Source of the DNA: a virus
Strand: one strand, 5' to 3'
Virus record (IMG/VR): IMGVR_UViG_3300048033_000857
Coordinates: 1 to 64,000 of that record
DNA length: 64,000 nt
A model generated the notes under the pieces. That model saw only the letters and a program-made list of their open reading frames with translations, was not told the origin of the DNA and ran no database searches. This document shows positions 8,729 through 17,760 of the stretch, piece after piece. Position numbers and translations under genes: made by a program. The stretch's first letter is position 1. Each line of letters starts with the position of its first letter.

Positions 8729-9505
8729 ATGAATAAAGTAGTATTAGTTACTGGAGGATTTGATCCCTTGCACAGTGGGCATATTGCCTACTTCAAAGCA
8801 GCACGAGAACTTGGAGATCATTTAGTTGTTGGAGTTAACAGCGACGAATGGCTAACTAGGAAGAAAGGTAGACCCTTTATGCCTTTTGAAGAACGCTGCG
8901 CAATCATTAAAGAACTTGCATGTGTTAACGAAGTTATTGGATTTAATGACGATGACAATAGCGCATGTAAGGCAATAGGACAAGTGCTTGCTACTAAAGG
9001 CAGTAGTTGGCGTGTTGTGTTTGCCAATGGCGGCGATAGAACAAATAAAACTACACCAGAATACGCTACATATGGTAACACTCCTGATGTAGAGTTTGCC
9101 TGGAAAGTTGGCGGATCAAATAAAGCTAACAGCAGTAGTTGGATACTCAACGAATGGAAGGCTCCTAAAACAGAAAGAACATGGGGATACTATAGAGTGA
9201 TACATGAATATAATAACCATACAAAAGTTAAGGAATTAGCAGTTCCTCCAGGACAGAAACTATCAATGCAACGGCACAAAGAACGTAGTGAGCATTGGTT
9301 TGTTGCAGAAGGTACAGCAACAGTATATACATTAGATAGTAGTTCTGATGTTGAGTTACACGGAGTGTTTGAACAACATAGGAGTTTGCATATACCTGTA
9401 GGACAATGGCATCAACTTGCTAACGAACATGATGTAGATTTAAAATTAGTTGAAATACAATACGGCACTAATTGCGTGGAGGAAGATATTGAACGAACCC
9501 CTTAA
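8729..9505 (+). CDS. Cytidylyltransferase-like / sugar-isomerase cupin fusion
   Basis: A 258-residue two-domain protein. Residues 1-150 are a nucleotidyltransferase of the HldE/TagD type with GGFDPLHSGH (9-18) as the HxGH active-site motif. Residues 160-258 are a cupin like the C-terminus of ManC or type II phosphomannose isomerase: QRHKERSEHW gives metal ligands, and IPVGQWHQLAN and EIQYGTNCVEEDI complete it. The combination would activate a sugar phosphate and isomerise or bind another, for a nucleotide-linked sugar. It directly precedes a glycosyltransferase whose ribosome site lies inside this gene's end. Exact substrates cannot be told from sequence. Confidence 0.75.
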   Translation: MNKVVLVTGGFDPLHSGHIAYFKAARELGDHLVVGVNSDEWLTRKKGRPFMPFEERCAIIKELACVNEVIGFNDDDNSACKAIGQVLATKGSSWRVVFANGGDRTNKTTPEYATYGNTPDVEFAWKVGGSNKANSSSWILNEWKAPKTERTWGYYRVIHEYNNHTKVKELAVPPGQKLSMQRHKERSEHWFVAEGTATVYTLDSSSDVELHGVFEQHRSLHIPVGQWHQLANEHDVDLKLVEIQYGTNCVEEDIERTP

Positions 9506-11183
9506 AATATTTATAGGATGGGATAGTCGAGAAGACATTGCATATCAAGTTGCAAAACAAAGTATTAAAGATACTGCTACTATTCCTGTAGAAATTATTC
9601 CTCTTAAACAAAAAAACTTGCGCAAAGACAAAGTATATTGGCGAGACGAAGATAAACTTGCAAGTACTGAGTTTACGTTTACAAGATTTCTTGTTCCGCA
9701 TCTTGCAGATTATAAAGGATGGGCACTGTTTATCGATTGTGACTTTGTTGCATTAGACGATGTTAAACGACTATACAAACAACGTGATGACAAGTATGCT
9801 ATTATGTGTGCTCAGCATGATTACACGCCTAAAGAAGGCACAAAAATGGATGGCAAAAAACAATTAAATTACCCACGTAAAAACTGGTCAAGTATGATGT
9901 TAATTAATTGTGGTCATCCAAGTAACGCACAGCTAACTAAAGAACTTGTTAATGATAAAAAGATTACTGGAAAATATTTGCATAGGTTTAGTTGGTTAGA
10001 CGACAGCGAAATTGGTAAGATAAGTCACGAATGGAATTGGTTAGTAGGATGGTATAAAGAGCCTCAAGACGGTAAACCTAAATTTTTACACTATACCGAA
10101 GGCGGTCCTTGGTTTGAAGAGTACTATAATTGTGAGTATGCTAGTGAATATTACAAAATAGAAAGAAAACATTTATCTACGACATTACATTCATATACAA
10201 AAAAGTTGACTGAAGAACGACTACTTCCAAAAACAGTAGAAAGTTTAACATTAAATCCTAAATTTAAAGATGCAATTAAAGCAGTAAATTATGCATTAAT
10301 AGATCCATCTGGACAATATTACGGATATACGGAGGAACAAGCATTGAAAATTATACAAAATAAATTTCAAGAAGGCAAAACAAATAAAGTTGCAGCAATA
10401 TTTAATGACGACATATCTTATGAAAAGAAATCGTATGATGAATATTTACAAGCCTTTACATATGGTTGTAATGGCAGACTTAGTACATTTTCGGAAGAAC
10501 TACCCGGTAAAGGTCCATTACTTATGCGAGGAGTAGGTAAAGCAACACGCGAAGCAGTTACACATTGCTGGGAAACAAAAAGAGATTTTTATTATATTGA
10601 TACAGGTTATTTTGGAAATGAAAAAAGTAAATCAAAAGGTTGGCATCGAATTACAAAAAATAATCTGCAAAATTTAGGACCTATTATAGAACGTCCAACA
10701 GATAGACTTCTACGTTGGAAATATAAAAAGTTTAGGCCAGGTAAAAAAATATTAATATGTCCCCCAAGTGAAAAGGTTATGATGTTATTTAATCAGCCAA
10801 CACCAAAAGAGTGGACAGAACAAGTTATTGCAGAATTAAAACAATATACTAATAGACCAATTGAAGTAAGATTAAAACCGAATAGAACTGAACGTATCTC
10901 AAATATGTCTATAGAAGCAGCACTAGATAATGATGTCCATTGCTTAATTACATACAATAGTATTGCTGCACTTGAAGCGTTAATGAATGGTAAGCCGGCT
11001 ATTGCCCTTGGACCTAATTGTGCATCATTGGTGTGTAATACTGATTTAGCAGATATTGAAAAATTACATATTCCTGATCAAGATGAAATGACTGCATTAA
11101 TGGCCCATTTAAGCTATGCACAATTTTCAAAAGAGGAAATGATGAACGGATATGCTTGGGATATAGTAAATGAAAGTAGTTAG
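9489..11183 (+). CDS. Two-domain glycosyltransferase (GT8-like plus capsule-type), paralogue 2
   Basis: A 564-residue protein. The start is TTG 9489, six bases after a GGAGG site inside the preceding gene; the frame is open further upstream without a ribosome site. The N-terminal half is a GT-A domain (LKIFIGWDSREDIAYQ, DxD in FIDCDFVAL at about 83-85, then WSSMMLINCGHP). The C-terminal 240 residues are a GT-B-like domain related to the proteins at 6603, 11170 and 12982 (KILICPPSEK, RPIEVRLKPNR, TYNSIAALEALMNGKP). The fusion implies two successive sugar additions by one polypeptide. The second domain has RLKPN where its relatives have R-x-HP. Confidence 0.7.
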   Translation: MNEPLKIFIGWDSREDIAYQVAKQSIKDTATIPVEIIPLKQKNLRKDKVYWRDEDKLASTEFTFTRFLVPHLADYKGWALFIDCDFVALDDVKRLYKQRDDKYAIMCAQHDYTPKEGTKMDGKKQLNYPRKNWSSMMLINCGHPSNAQLTKELVNDKKITGKYLHRFSWLDDSEIGKISHEWNWLVGWYKEPQDGKPKFLHYTEGGPWFEEYYNCEYASEYYKIERKHLSTTLHSYTKKLTEERLLPKTVESLTLNPKFKDAIKAVNYALIDPSGQYYGYTEEQALKIIQNKFQEGKTNKVAAIFNDDISYEKKSYDEYLQAFTYGCNGRLSTFSEELPGKGPLLMRGVGKATREAVTHCWETKRDFYYIDTGYFGNEKSKSKGWHRITKNNLQNLGPIIERPTDRLLRWKYKKFRPGKKILICPPSEKVMMLFNQPTPKEWTEQVIAELKQYTNRPIEVRLKPNRTERISNMSIEAALDNDVHCLITYNSIAALEALMNGKPAIALGPNCASLVCNTDLADIEKLHIPDQDEMTALMAHLSYAQFSKEEMMNGYAWDIVNESS

Positions 11184-12096
11184 TTACTATGATGTAGTAC
11201 CTTCTAAAAATAGAAGTCAAGAAAAATTTGATATACTTACTAAGTTTATTAAAGGAGTCAACGCCGCGGGCGATGTTGGCATACTGCAACGTGGTACTGA
11301 GTTAATTGAAGCTGATGTAGGAGTAATTCAAGGTTGGCAACATGAGCGCGGCAAAAATGCTCCTCATTTACGTTTACGTCAAAGTGTAATTGACTGTACT
11401 AAAAATACTCATGTTTGTTGTGCAGATGCAAACTTATTTTTATATTCAAACAAAACTAATAAACCACATCATTATTTACGATACAGTTTTGACGGAGTAT
11501 TTCCTAATACAGGACAGTATTTTGATAGCAATCCAGATCCAAAGCGTTGGCAACAAATTAGTCAAGATACTGGAATTTTTTTAGATAATAAAAAATATAA
11601 TAATGGACATATTTTAATTTGTGCGCAGCGCGAAGGTGGATGGAGTATGGGACAACAAAATCTTGACAAATGGCTTATTAATACCTGTAAAGAAATTAGA
11701 AAATATTCAGATCGTCCTATAAGGGTTAGACTTCATCCTAAAGATAATCAAACTAATAGACGGGCTACTGAAATAAGCAGACTACTTAGACAAATAAAAT
11801 TTGCTACATTACAAAGTAATCGGTATTCTTTTGAAGATGATCTTAAAGGGTGCTGGGCTGTAGTTAATCATAATAGTAGTTCGATTGTTGGGCCTATAAT
11901 ACAAGGATACAATGCATTTATAACAGACCCTAAAACAAGCCAATGTGCAGAAGTATCACATCACGGGTTTGAAAAATTAGAATCACCTCAAGAGTTTGAT
12001 AGACAAAAATGGTTAGAACGTATTAGTATGTTTCATTGGAAATTTAGTGAACTAGAAGATGGGACTGCGTGGCGTCATATGAGACAATACGTTTAG
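11170..12096 (+). CDS. Capsule-type glycosyltransferase, paralogue 3
   Basis: A 308-residue member of the same family as the gene at 6603. It shares GHILICAQREGG (in the QRPGDS position), RPIRVRLHPKDN, WAVVNHNSSSIVGPIIQG and the C-terminal FDRQKWLERISMFHWKFSE. The ATG overlaps the upstream stop by 14 bases, so the two are coupled. Most difference from paralogue 1 is in the N-terminal half, where GT-B enzymes bind acceptors. That fits a family diversified to add different residues. It converges on the minus-strand glycosyltransferase with a 3-base gap. Confidence 0.65.
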   Translation: MKVVSYYDVVPSKNRSQEKFDILTKFIKGVNAAGDVGILQRGTELIEADVGVIQGWQHERGKNAPHLRLRQSVIDCTKNTHVCCADANLFLYSNKTNKPHHYLRYSFDGVFPNTGQYFDSNPDPKRWQQISQDTGIFLDNKKYNNGHILICAQREGGWSMGQQNLDKWLINTCKEIRKYSDRPIRVRLHPKDNQTNRRATEISRLLRQIKFATLQSNRYSFEDDLKGCWAVVNHNSSSIVGPIIQGYNAFITDPKTSQCAEVSHHGFEKLESPQEFDRQKWLERISMFHWKFSELEDGTAWRHMRQYV

Positions 12097-12099
12097 CTG

Positions 12100-12939
12100 T
12101 TAAGATTTCCAATACTCTTCAGGTCTGTTTATCATTAAATCTTTATTTAAACTTTTGCCAGTATCTTTGCGGCCACCTTTCATATGATCCATAAATCTAC
12201 CTAGTGGTCCGTTAATAAGCGGATGTCCTCCTCCGCCTGTTTTAGCTTCTTTAAGATACATTTCTGCACTATAGTCATGTGATGGAAATTCTTTATATTT
12301 GTTTAGTATTTCTCCAAATACATAACTATCATGCCATTCGTCTAACTTAAACATTCCATTTTCTGCATCTTCGTACATTGCTTCAAAGTCTTTCATAAAC
12401 TCGTGACACACAGGATGGTTTTTATTCATACCGTAAAACCCGCACTCGGGCCACGTTTGCGATCCTTTGCCTCTGCCAACATATGTAATGTAAGAACTTT
12501 TTGGAAGTAATGAAATAAAATCCTCGTAACTCCACGGACTATGGATATAACTATCTGCGTCCATCCACACAATCCAATCTTTGCCTTTTTCAAATGCATC
12601 AAATACTGCATAAGTTTTATTAGCAAATCTAATACCATCCCATTTAAATGCTTTATGCCAATCTCTCGGACGTCTTGCTTTTATATCATCTGGAGGAATG
12701 CCATTTGCTCTAGGATCGTTCTTGTATTTTTCTTTAAATGCATTTAGTTTAGGCAATGCTTTTTCTGCACTTAATATTTCTATTCTTCTTGTATCTGGAT
12801 TAGTTGGTAATATTCCTTCGGCATATACTACTAATTTAATTCTCGGATCTACTTGCTTTGCAAAACTTTCTAAAAATCTTTGTCCGTATTTTGAATATCC
12901 ATCTGGATGAAAAGTTGTAACCACAGTTATTGCTGACAT
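12100..12939 (-). CDS. GT-A glycosyltransferase
   Basis: A 279-residue protein with a GT-A beginning (AITVVTTFHPDGYSKYGQRF) and a DxD motif in WIVWMDADSYIH (D127/D129). Then follow WPECGFYGMNKNHP and a Gly-rich KTGGGGHPLINGPLG loop near the end. The fold call is good but the family is not certain. It stands alone on the minus strand between two plus-strand capsule-type transferases, and a GTGTTCCTCG stretch precedes its ATG rather than a strong ribosome site. Confidence 0.6.
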   Translation of the reverse strand: MSAITVVTTFHPDGYSKYGQRFLESFAKQVDPRIKLVVYAEGILPTNPDTRRIEILSAEKALPKLNAFKEKYKNDPRANGIPPDDIKARRPRDWHKAFKWDGIRFANKTYAVFDAFEKGKDWIVWMDADSYIHSPWSYEDFISLLPKSSYITYVGRGKGSQTWPECGFYGMNKNHPVCHEFMKDFEAMYEDAENGMFKLDEWHDSYVFGEILNKYKEFPSHDYSAEMYLKEAKTGGGGHPLINGPLGRFMDHMKGGRKDTGKSLNKDLMINRPEEYWKS

Positions 12940-12950
12940 TGTGTTCCTCG

Positions 12951-12959
12951 TGTAAATAT
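12951..12959 (+). promoter_or_regulatory. Late-promoter-like GTAAATAT
   Basis: TGTAAATAT sits about 22 bases before the ATG at 12982, the spacing expected if transcription starts a few bases after the element. Confidence 0.4.
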
Positions 12960-12981
12960 GCTATATGAAAGTATTTAACAT

Positions 12982-13836
12982 ATGAGATTTAGTTTATGGA
13001 CAAAATATGGCGCACTTAATAGTAGAGAAGTTTTTGCTGCCTTTGCTGACAGTCTTGTGGCTGCTGGGCATGATGTTGTTTGGAATGATCCTATTTGTGA
13101 TGTTGATGTTATTTGGAGTGTGCTTTTCTCTGGTAGAATGGCTCAGAATAAAAACATCTGGGAAAGGAACGTGGCACAATCCAAACCGACCGTGGTCTTA
13201 GAAGTTGGTGGTATTAAACGTGGAACAACATGGAAGGTAGGATTAAATGGTATTAATCGCGACGGTTACTTTGGTACTAATGGCAATAATAGTGATCGTA
13301 GAATTTCCTTAGGATTACAAGCCAAGCCTTGGCGTACAGATGGCGAATATATTCTAATAGCAGGACAGCACGATAAAAGTCTACAGTGGAATAATATGCC
13401 TCGTATAAGCAATTGGTTCTTGCAAACTTACGACACAATAAGAGAACATACAGACAGGCCGATATTATTTCGACCCCACCCGCGTTGTAGATTGCCGCAT
13501 ATTGAACGTGGTCTTAAAAATGTAATTAGACAGGAGCCACAATATGTTAACGGCACTTATGATGATTTTGATATGCAGTTTAGTAATATATGGGCTACTG
13601 TTAGTTACTCGAGCAATCCTGGAATTCATTCTGTCCTTTCCGGCGTTCCTAGTTTTGTTAGTAATCACAGTCTTGCTTATCCTGTAGCCAACGACATAGA
13701 CTTTCTATACGACATAGAGAATCCTGTGATGCCAGATAGACAGCAATGGCTAAACGACTACGCACATACCGAATGGACCGTTGAAGAAATTTCTCAAGGA
13801 ATTCCACTTAAACGCTTGACATCTAAGTTATTTTAA
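12982..13836 (+). CDS. Capsule-type glycosyltransferase, paralogue 4
   Basis: A 284-residue relative of the genes at 6603 and 11170. Diagnostic segments are YILIAGQHDKSLQW, RPILFRPHPRCRLPH, WATVSYSSNPGIHSVLSGVP and PDRQQWLNDYAHTEWTVEEI. It is the shortest copy and has the clearest R-x-HP motif. The last part of the gene contains the perfect consensus promoter for the UvsW operon, so coding and regulatory information overlap here. Confidence 0.65.
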   Translation: MRFSLWTKYGALNSREVFAAFADSLVAAGHDVVWNDPICDVDVIWSVLFSGRMAQNKNIWERNVAQSKPTVVLEVGGIKRGTTWKVGLNGINRDGYFGTNGNNSDRRISLGLQAKPWRTDGEYILIAGQHDKSLQWNNMPRISNWFLQTYDTIREHTDRPILFRPHPRCRLPHIERGLKNVIRQEPQYVNGTYDDFDMQFSNIWATVSYSSNPGIHSVLSGVPSFVSNHSLAYPVANDIDFLYDIENPVMPDRQQWLNDYAHTEWTVEEISQGIPLKRLTSKLF

Positions 13837-13844
13837 GTTATAAT
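13816..13844 (+). promoter_or_regulatory. Consensus sigma70 promoter before the UvsW operon
   Basis: TTGACA (13816-13821), 17 bases, TATAAT (13839-13844), mostly inside the last codons of the upstream gene and 7 bases before the ATG at 13851. Transcription would start at or just upstream of that ATG, so the first gene may be read from a very short leader. Confidence 0.85.
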
Positions 13845-13850
13845 TAACTT

Positions 13851-15098
13851 ATGAATAATGTAGCTAACAGTATTGAAGATCTTCTAGAAACTCTTGCAGG
13901 ATTGCAAGGGCAAGCAACGATGCAAATTGAATCTAGCGATGCAACTATTATGCATAGTATTGCTAGACAAACATTTAGAGGCACAGCACTAACAGACAGG
14001 CAGCAAGCTCTTATAATAGAAAAGCTACAAACATATCGAGAGCAGTTTACGATATTAGACTACGACTTTGACACCGCAATTAATATACTACGCCAGCCCT
14101 TACGTGTTATTGATCGTAGTAAATATATTAAAATTGTAAACACAAATGAAGTATACAATAATGGTGGATACGAATCTTATAAAGAGAAGTGGAATTGGAT
14201 TAAAATAAGATTTCCTTTCAGCAAAAAATTAATTATAATTTTAGATTCGTTAAACAAGTCGACAGATTATTATCACGAAAAGGGCTCACACGAGCACTTC
14301 TTTCACCTTACAGAACAAAATTTATATAATGTAATTAATGCGTTTATTGATAAAAACTTTGAAATTGAAAGTACTTTACTAGAAAATTATTACATTATAA
14401 AAGATATGATTTCTAAAAAAGAAGATTATATTCCAGGAGTTTATAATTTTAAATTAAAAACAGTTACTGAAGCTTCGTACGACTATATAACTAATGTACT
14501 TGGTACTCCAAATATTCATAATCTTGCTGAATTTTATGACAAAAGAAAAACATTAGGTCTATCATATTTTGACAGTGTTGAATTAGAAAAAAGTTTAGCA
14601 TCCTATACTAATTTAACTCAAAAACTCATTATGCGTGAAAAAAATACGGTAATGGTCAATTCAAACAAATATACGTTTAATAATCTTGCAAATAGTTTAA
14701 TTGAAATGAAACGTTTTCCGTTGTTAGTAATTTTAACAGAATCGGAACCATTAGACAGTTTAATTCAAGTACACAGTGCGTTTAGTGGTTTTATTAATAA
14801 CAGCGAATGCACAGTAATGTTTAGATTAGATAATGAAAATAATTTTAATTTTAACAAATATATAAAAGATAACAATTTAAATTCTCCACTTGACAAAAAT
14901 ACAAAAGTAGTGTATATTAATACAAATAAAGTACCAAAGCCTTTAATTAAATCTAAATGGGTTGGAAGTACAGTACTAACACTACAAAGTTATTATATGA
15001 ATTCAAATATAGTAAATTACATACAAGAATATGACATGTGTGTGCAATACGATAATAATGTATCACAGTACATGCGATCGTCAATACAGGAAATTTAA
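13851..15098 (+). CDS. Unknown protein encoded before UvsW
   Basis: A 415-residue protein without recognisable motifs. The N-terminal 80 residues are helical (NSIEDLLETLAGLQGQ, then TALTDRQQALIIEKLQ). The rest is rich in Asn, Lys and Tyr, with alternating strands such as KLIIILDSLNK and PLLVILTES that suggest an alpha/beta fold. The first 80 residues recall replication or helicase-associated helical domains, but I cannot name one. Its stop overlaps the uvsW start (TAATG) and they share one strong promoter. A role linked to UvsW is inferred from that. Confidence 0.6.
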   Translation: MNNVANSIEDLLETLAGLQGQATMQIESSDATIMHSIARQTFRGTALTDRQQALIIEKLQTYREQFTILDYDFDTAINILRQPLRVIDRSKYIKIVNTNEVYNNGGYESYKEKWNWIKIRFPFSKKLIIILDSLNKSTDYYHEKGSHEHFFHLTEQNLYNVINAFIDKNFEIESTLLENYYIIKDMISKKEDYIPGVYNFKLKTVTEASYDYITNVLGTPNIHNLAEFYDKRKTLGLSYFDSVELEKSLASYTNLTQKLIMREKNTVMVNSNKYTFNNLANSLIEMKRFPLLVILTESEPLDSLIQVHSAFSGFINNSECTVMFRLDNENNFNFNKYIKDNNLNSPLDKNTKVVYINTNKVPKPLIKSKWVGSTVLTLQSYYMNSNIVNYIQEYDMCVQYDNNVSQYMRSSIQEI

Positions 15099-16564
15099 TG
15101 GCCAGTTGTAAACTAATAATTGAAGATGAAGTAAACATCAAGTTAGAAGGACTAGCAGTAGATGTACGAAGAAAAGTTGCAAATGCTCTTAAGTTTGAAG
15201 TGCCTTATGCAAAGTACATGCCACAGTATAAGCTAGGACGCTGGGATGGCAAAGTTGCATTCTTTGGCATTGGCGGCAGTGGATACGTTAATCACCTCGA
15301 TACTATTGTAGAAGTTCTCACAAAAAACAATGTACAAATTGTAGACATTGAAGACAACAGACATCCAATTAAATTAGACTTTACACCAGTAACAGAAAAC
15401 TATTGGAAAGATCAAGGTGTTGTATGGCCAGAGGGTCATCCAGCAGAGGGCGAAGACATTATTCTACGCGACTATCAAGTTGAAGCAATCAACAACTTTA
15501 TTTCTAATCCGCAGAGTCTACAGCAAATTGCTACAGGCGCAGGCAAAACAATTACAACAGCTACGTTATCACACATCAGTGAACCTTACGGGCGTAGCCT
15601 TGTTATTGTGCCTAATAAGTCCTTGGTTGAGCAGACAGAGGAAGACTATATTAACTGTGGATTAGACGTAGGGGTGTACTTCGGAGACAGAAAGCAACTA
15701 GGTAAGACTCACACTATCTGTACATGGCAGAGCTTAAACATTCTAGATAAGAAGTTTAAAGACGGCAGTGCAGTACTTGGACTCGCAGAGTTCTTGGAGG
15801 GTGTTAGCACTATTATTGTCGACGAAGTACACCAAGCCAAAGCAGAAGTTCTTAAGAACTTGCTTACACGCAACCTACGTAACGCTCCTATCCGTTGGGG
15901 ACTAACAGGTACAGTGCCTAAAGAGAAGTTTGAGTTTGAAAGTATTCACGCATCACTAGGTCCTGTTATCGGACAGATCAGTGCTAAGGAACTACAGGAC
16001 AAAGGTGTACTTGCACAATGTCATGTTAACGTAGTGCAATTAATTGATACAGTAGTGCATACAGATTATCAATCAGAATTAAAATATCTTGTGACAAACA
16101 AAGACAGAATAGAATACTTAGGCAAATTATTAAGCACAGTAAAAGAATCAGGCAACACACTTATACTAGTAGATAGAATTAGTGCAGGCGAAGCACTAGC
16201 AGAACTTATACCAGGCAGCACGTTTGTAAGCGGCGCTGTTAAGAACAAAGACAGAAAAGAAACATATGATACAATTCGCGAAGGCACTAATGAAGTTATT
16301 ATTGCAACCTACGGTGTTGCTGCCGTTGGTCTCAACATTCCTCGCATTTTTAACTTGGTACTTCTTGAACCTGGCAAGTCTTTTGTACGTGTAATTCAAT
16401 CTATTGGTAGAGGTGTAAGAAAGGCAAAGGACAAAGACTTCGTGCAAATATGGGATCTTACAAGTACGTGTAAGTTTGCGAAGCGGCACCTTACGCAGCG
16501 TAAAAAGTTTTACAAAGAGGCGCAGTATCCATTTACAATAGAAAAGGTAGATTGGAATGTTTAA
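15098..16564 (+). CDS. uvsW: UvsW helicase
   Basis: A superfamily 2 helicase of 488 residues, close to T4 UvsW (about 500). UvsW unwinds R-loops and branched DNA and switches origin-dependent to recombination-dependent replication. Motif I is ATGAGKT (145-151), motif II is VDEVHQAK (241-248), motif III-like WGLTGTVPKE follows, and motif VI is QSIGRGVRKAKD. The N-terminal 100 residues (YKLGRWDGKVAFFG) match the small DNA-binding domain of the T4 protein. It is followed by an unknown gene overlapping by 8 bases. Confidence 0.95.
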   Translation: MASCKLIIEDEVNIKLEGLAVDVRRKVANALKFEVPYAKYMPQYKLGRWDGKVAFFGIGGSGYVNHLDTIVEVLTKNNVQIVDIEDNRHPIKLDFTPVTENYWKDQGVVWPEGHPAEGEDIILRDYQVEAINNFISNPQSLQQIATGAGKTITTATLSHISEPYGRSLVIVPNKSLVEQTEEDYINCGLDVGVYFGDRKQLGKTHTICTWQSLNILDKKFKDGSAVLGLAEFLEGVSTIIVDEVHQAKAEVLKNLLTRNLRNAPIRWGLTGTVPKEKFEFESIHASLGPVIGQISAKELQDKGVLAQCHVNVVQLIDTVVHTDYQSELKYLVTNKDRIEYLGKLLSTVKESGNTLILVDRISAGEALAELIPGSTFVSGAVKNKDRKETYDTIREGTNEVIIATYGVAAVGLNIPRIFNLVLLEPGKSFVRVIQSIGRGVRKAKDKDFVQIWDLTSTCKFAKRHLTQRKKFYKEAQYPFTIEKVDWNV

Positions 16565-17273
16565 GAAAAAAGAAAAACTTAAACTTACTGCATACGCTCC
16601 TTCTACAGGACTTATTGATTTGTTTCCAGTTGTTAAATCTCAAATGCCTTCATGGTTTAAGACATTAGGGCGAAACAACTTAAAATCAAATAAGCCATTA
16701 AATGCAAAAGTGTGTACTGGACTATTAGATTTATATGCCGACTCGATAACTATTCCTGCCTGGCAAGATATATCAATTACAGTATTTCCAAACGGTGAAA
16801 CTTCAGTTGAAGTACAAAACGAAAAATGGGGAGCAGTTGTTTTTACTCATCAATTAGATGTACAAGCACCTGGCGTATGGCCTAACCATATTGCTGTTAA
16901 ATTTGTTTCTCCGTGGTTAATGGAATGCAATAAAGATATTAAATGGCATTCAGTACAACCTACTTGGGATCAAATATCGCCGTGTGATTTTGTAATTATT
17001 CCAGGAACATTTGAATTTAAGTATTACAACAGATCAAATATATTTGCTCTGTTTCCAATAAAAGAAAAACCAGTAACTTACAACATCAAAGCAGGAGAAC
17101 CATTAGCTATGCTTCTTCCTGGTACTGATGAAGATTATGATCTAAGTTGCGAATTTATTAGTCACGATGACGCTGAAAGAATATTAACTAAAATATGGGA
17201 GTTTAAACCGGGTCTAGCTTATCAAAGATTTAGATCTTATTTAAGGAAAAAAAATGCAAATACTAACACTTGA
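16557..17273 (+). CDS. Conserved phage protein of unknown function, paralogue A
   Basis: A 238-residue protein that resembles the product at 24843 in layout. Both have a P-x-W-F-K segment near residue 30 (here MPSWFKTLG), a Cys followed by a D-x-ITIPAW or GYIIPLW segment, then a beta-rich centre (HIAVKFVSPWLME against SVKFMNPWGI). Both end in an acidic or aromatic helix. No catalytic motif was recognised. It overlaps uvsW and the next gene, suggesting coupled translation. Confidence 0.55.
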   Translation: MFKKKEKLKLTAYAPSTGLIDLFPVVKSQMPSWFKTLGRNNLKSNKPLNAKVCTGLLDLYADSITIPAWQDISITVFPNGETSVEVQNEKWGAVVFTHQLDVQAPGVWPNHIAVKFVSPWLMECNKDIKWHSVQPTWDQISPCDFVIIPGTFEFKYYNRSNIFALFPIKEKPVTYNIKAGEPLAMLLPGTDEDYDLSCEFISHDDAERILTKIWEFKPGLAYQRFRSYLRKKNANTNT

Positions 17274-17760
17274 TAATAAATGTTTTAAATTAAACAGTTT
17301 ACCGGATACAATAACAGATGAAATACATTTTAGTATTTTAGATAACTCGGACCCAAAAGTTCCAGACTTCTTTTTTGTACCTTTAATTTTTGTAGAATCT
17401 TTTTCTGCACCTGCTATTGTAATGGAAATTAATGGTAAAGAGATAATGATGCCGGTAGACTGGTGTATGGCAGTTGGCGATAGTCAAACAGGTAATGATT
17501 TAGAAATTCTGCCATTGACATCAATTAATGATAGAGGCTTTGAGGCATTTTTATTTAACCCGTTAACTAGTTATAAAACTGAGTTTGGCGACATAAAAAT
17601 TACTAATTTTTACAACGATGTAAAATGGTACTTTCCTAAGATGCGTAATGGACAATTATTAAGTGTACCAATTACTGAAGGAGACAAACCTTTGTGCGCA
17701 TTTTTTGTAAAAGATATTAGTAGACAATGCGAAGTAATTGAGTATTCACAGTTATTATAA
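17254..17760 (+). CDS. Conserved phage protein of unknown function
   Basis: A 168-residue, mostly beta-stranded protein (FFFVPLIFVESF, IVMEINGKEIMMPVDWCMAVGD). It contains hydrophobic strands but no signal peptide or membrane segment pattern. Coupling is tight on both sides: the start lies 20 bases inside the previous gene and the stop overlaps the 2OG oxygenase start (TAATG). Function cannot be assigned. Confidence 0.5.
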   Translation: MQILTLDNKCFKLNSLPDTITDEIHFSILDNSDPKVPDFFFVPLIFVESFSAPAIVMEINGKEIMMPVDWCMAVGDSQTGNDLEILPLTSINDRGFEAFLFNPLTSYKTEFGDIKITNFYNDVKWYFPKMRNGQLLSVPITEGDKPLCAFFVKDISRQCEVIEYSQLL

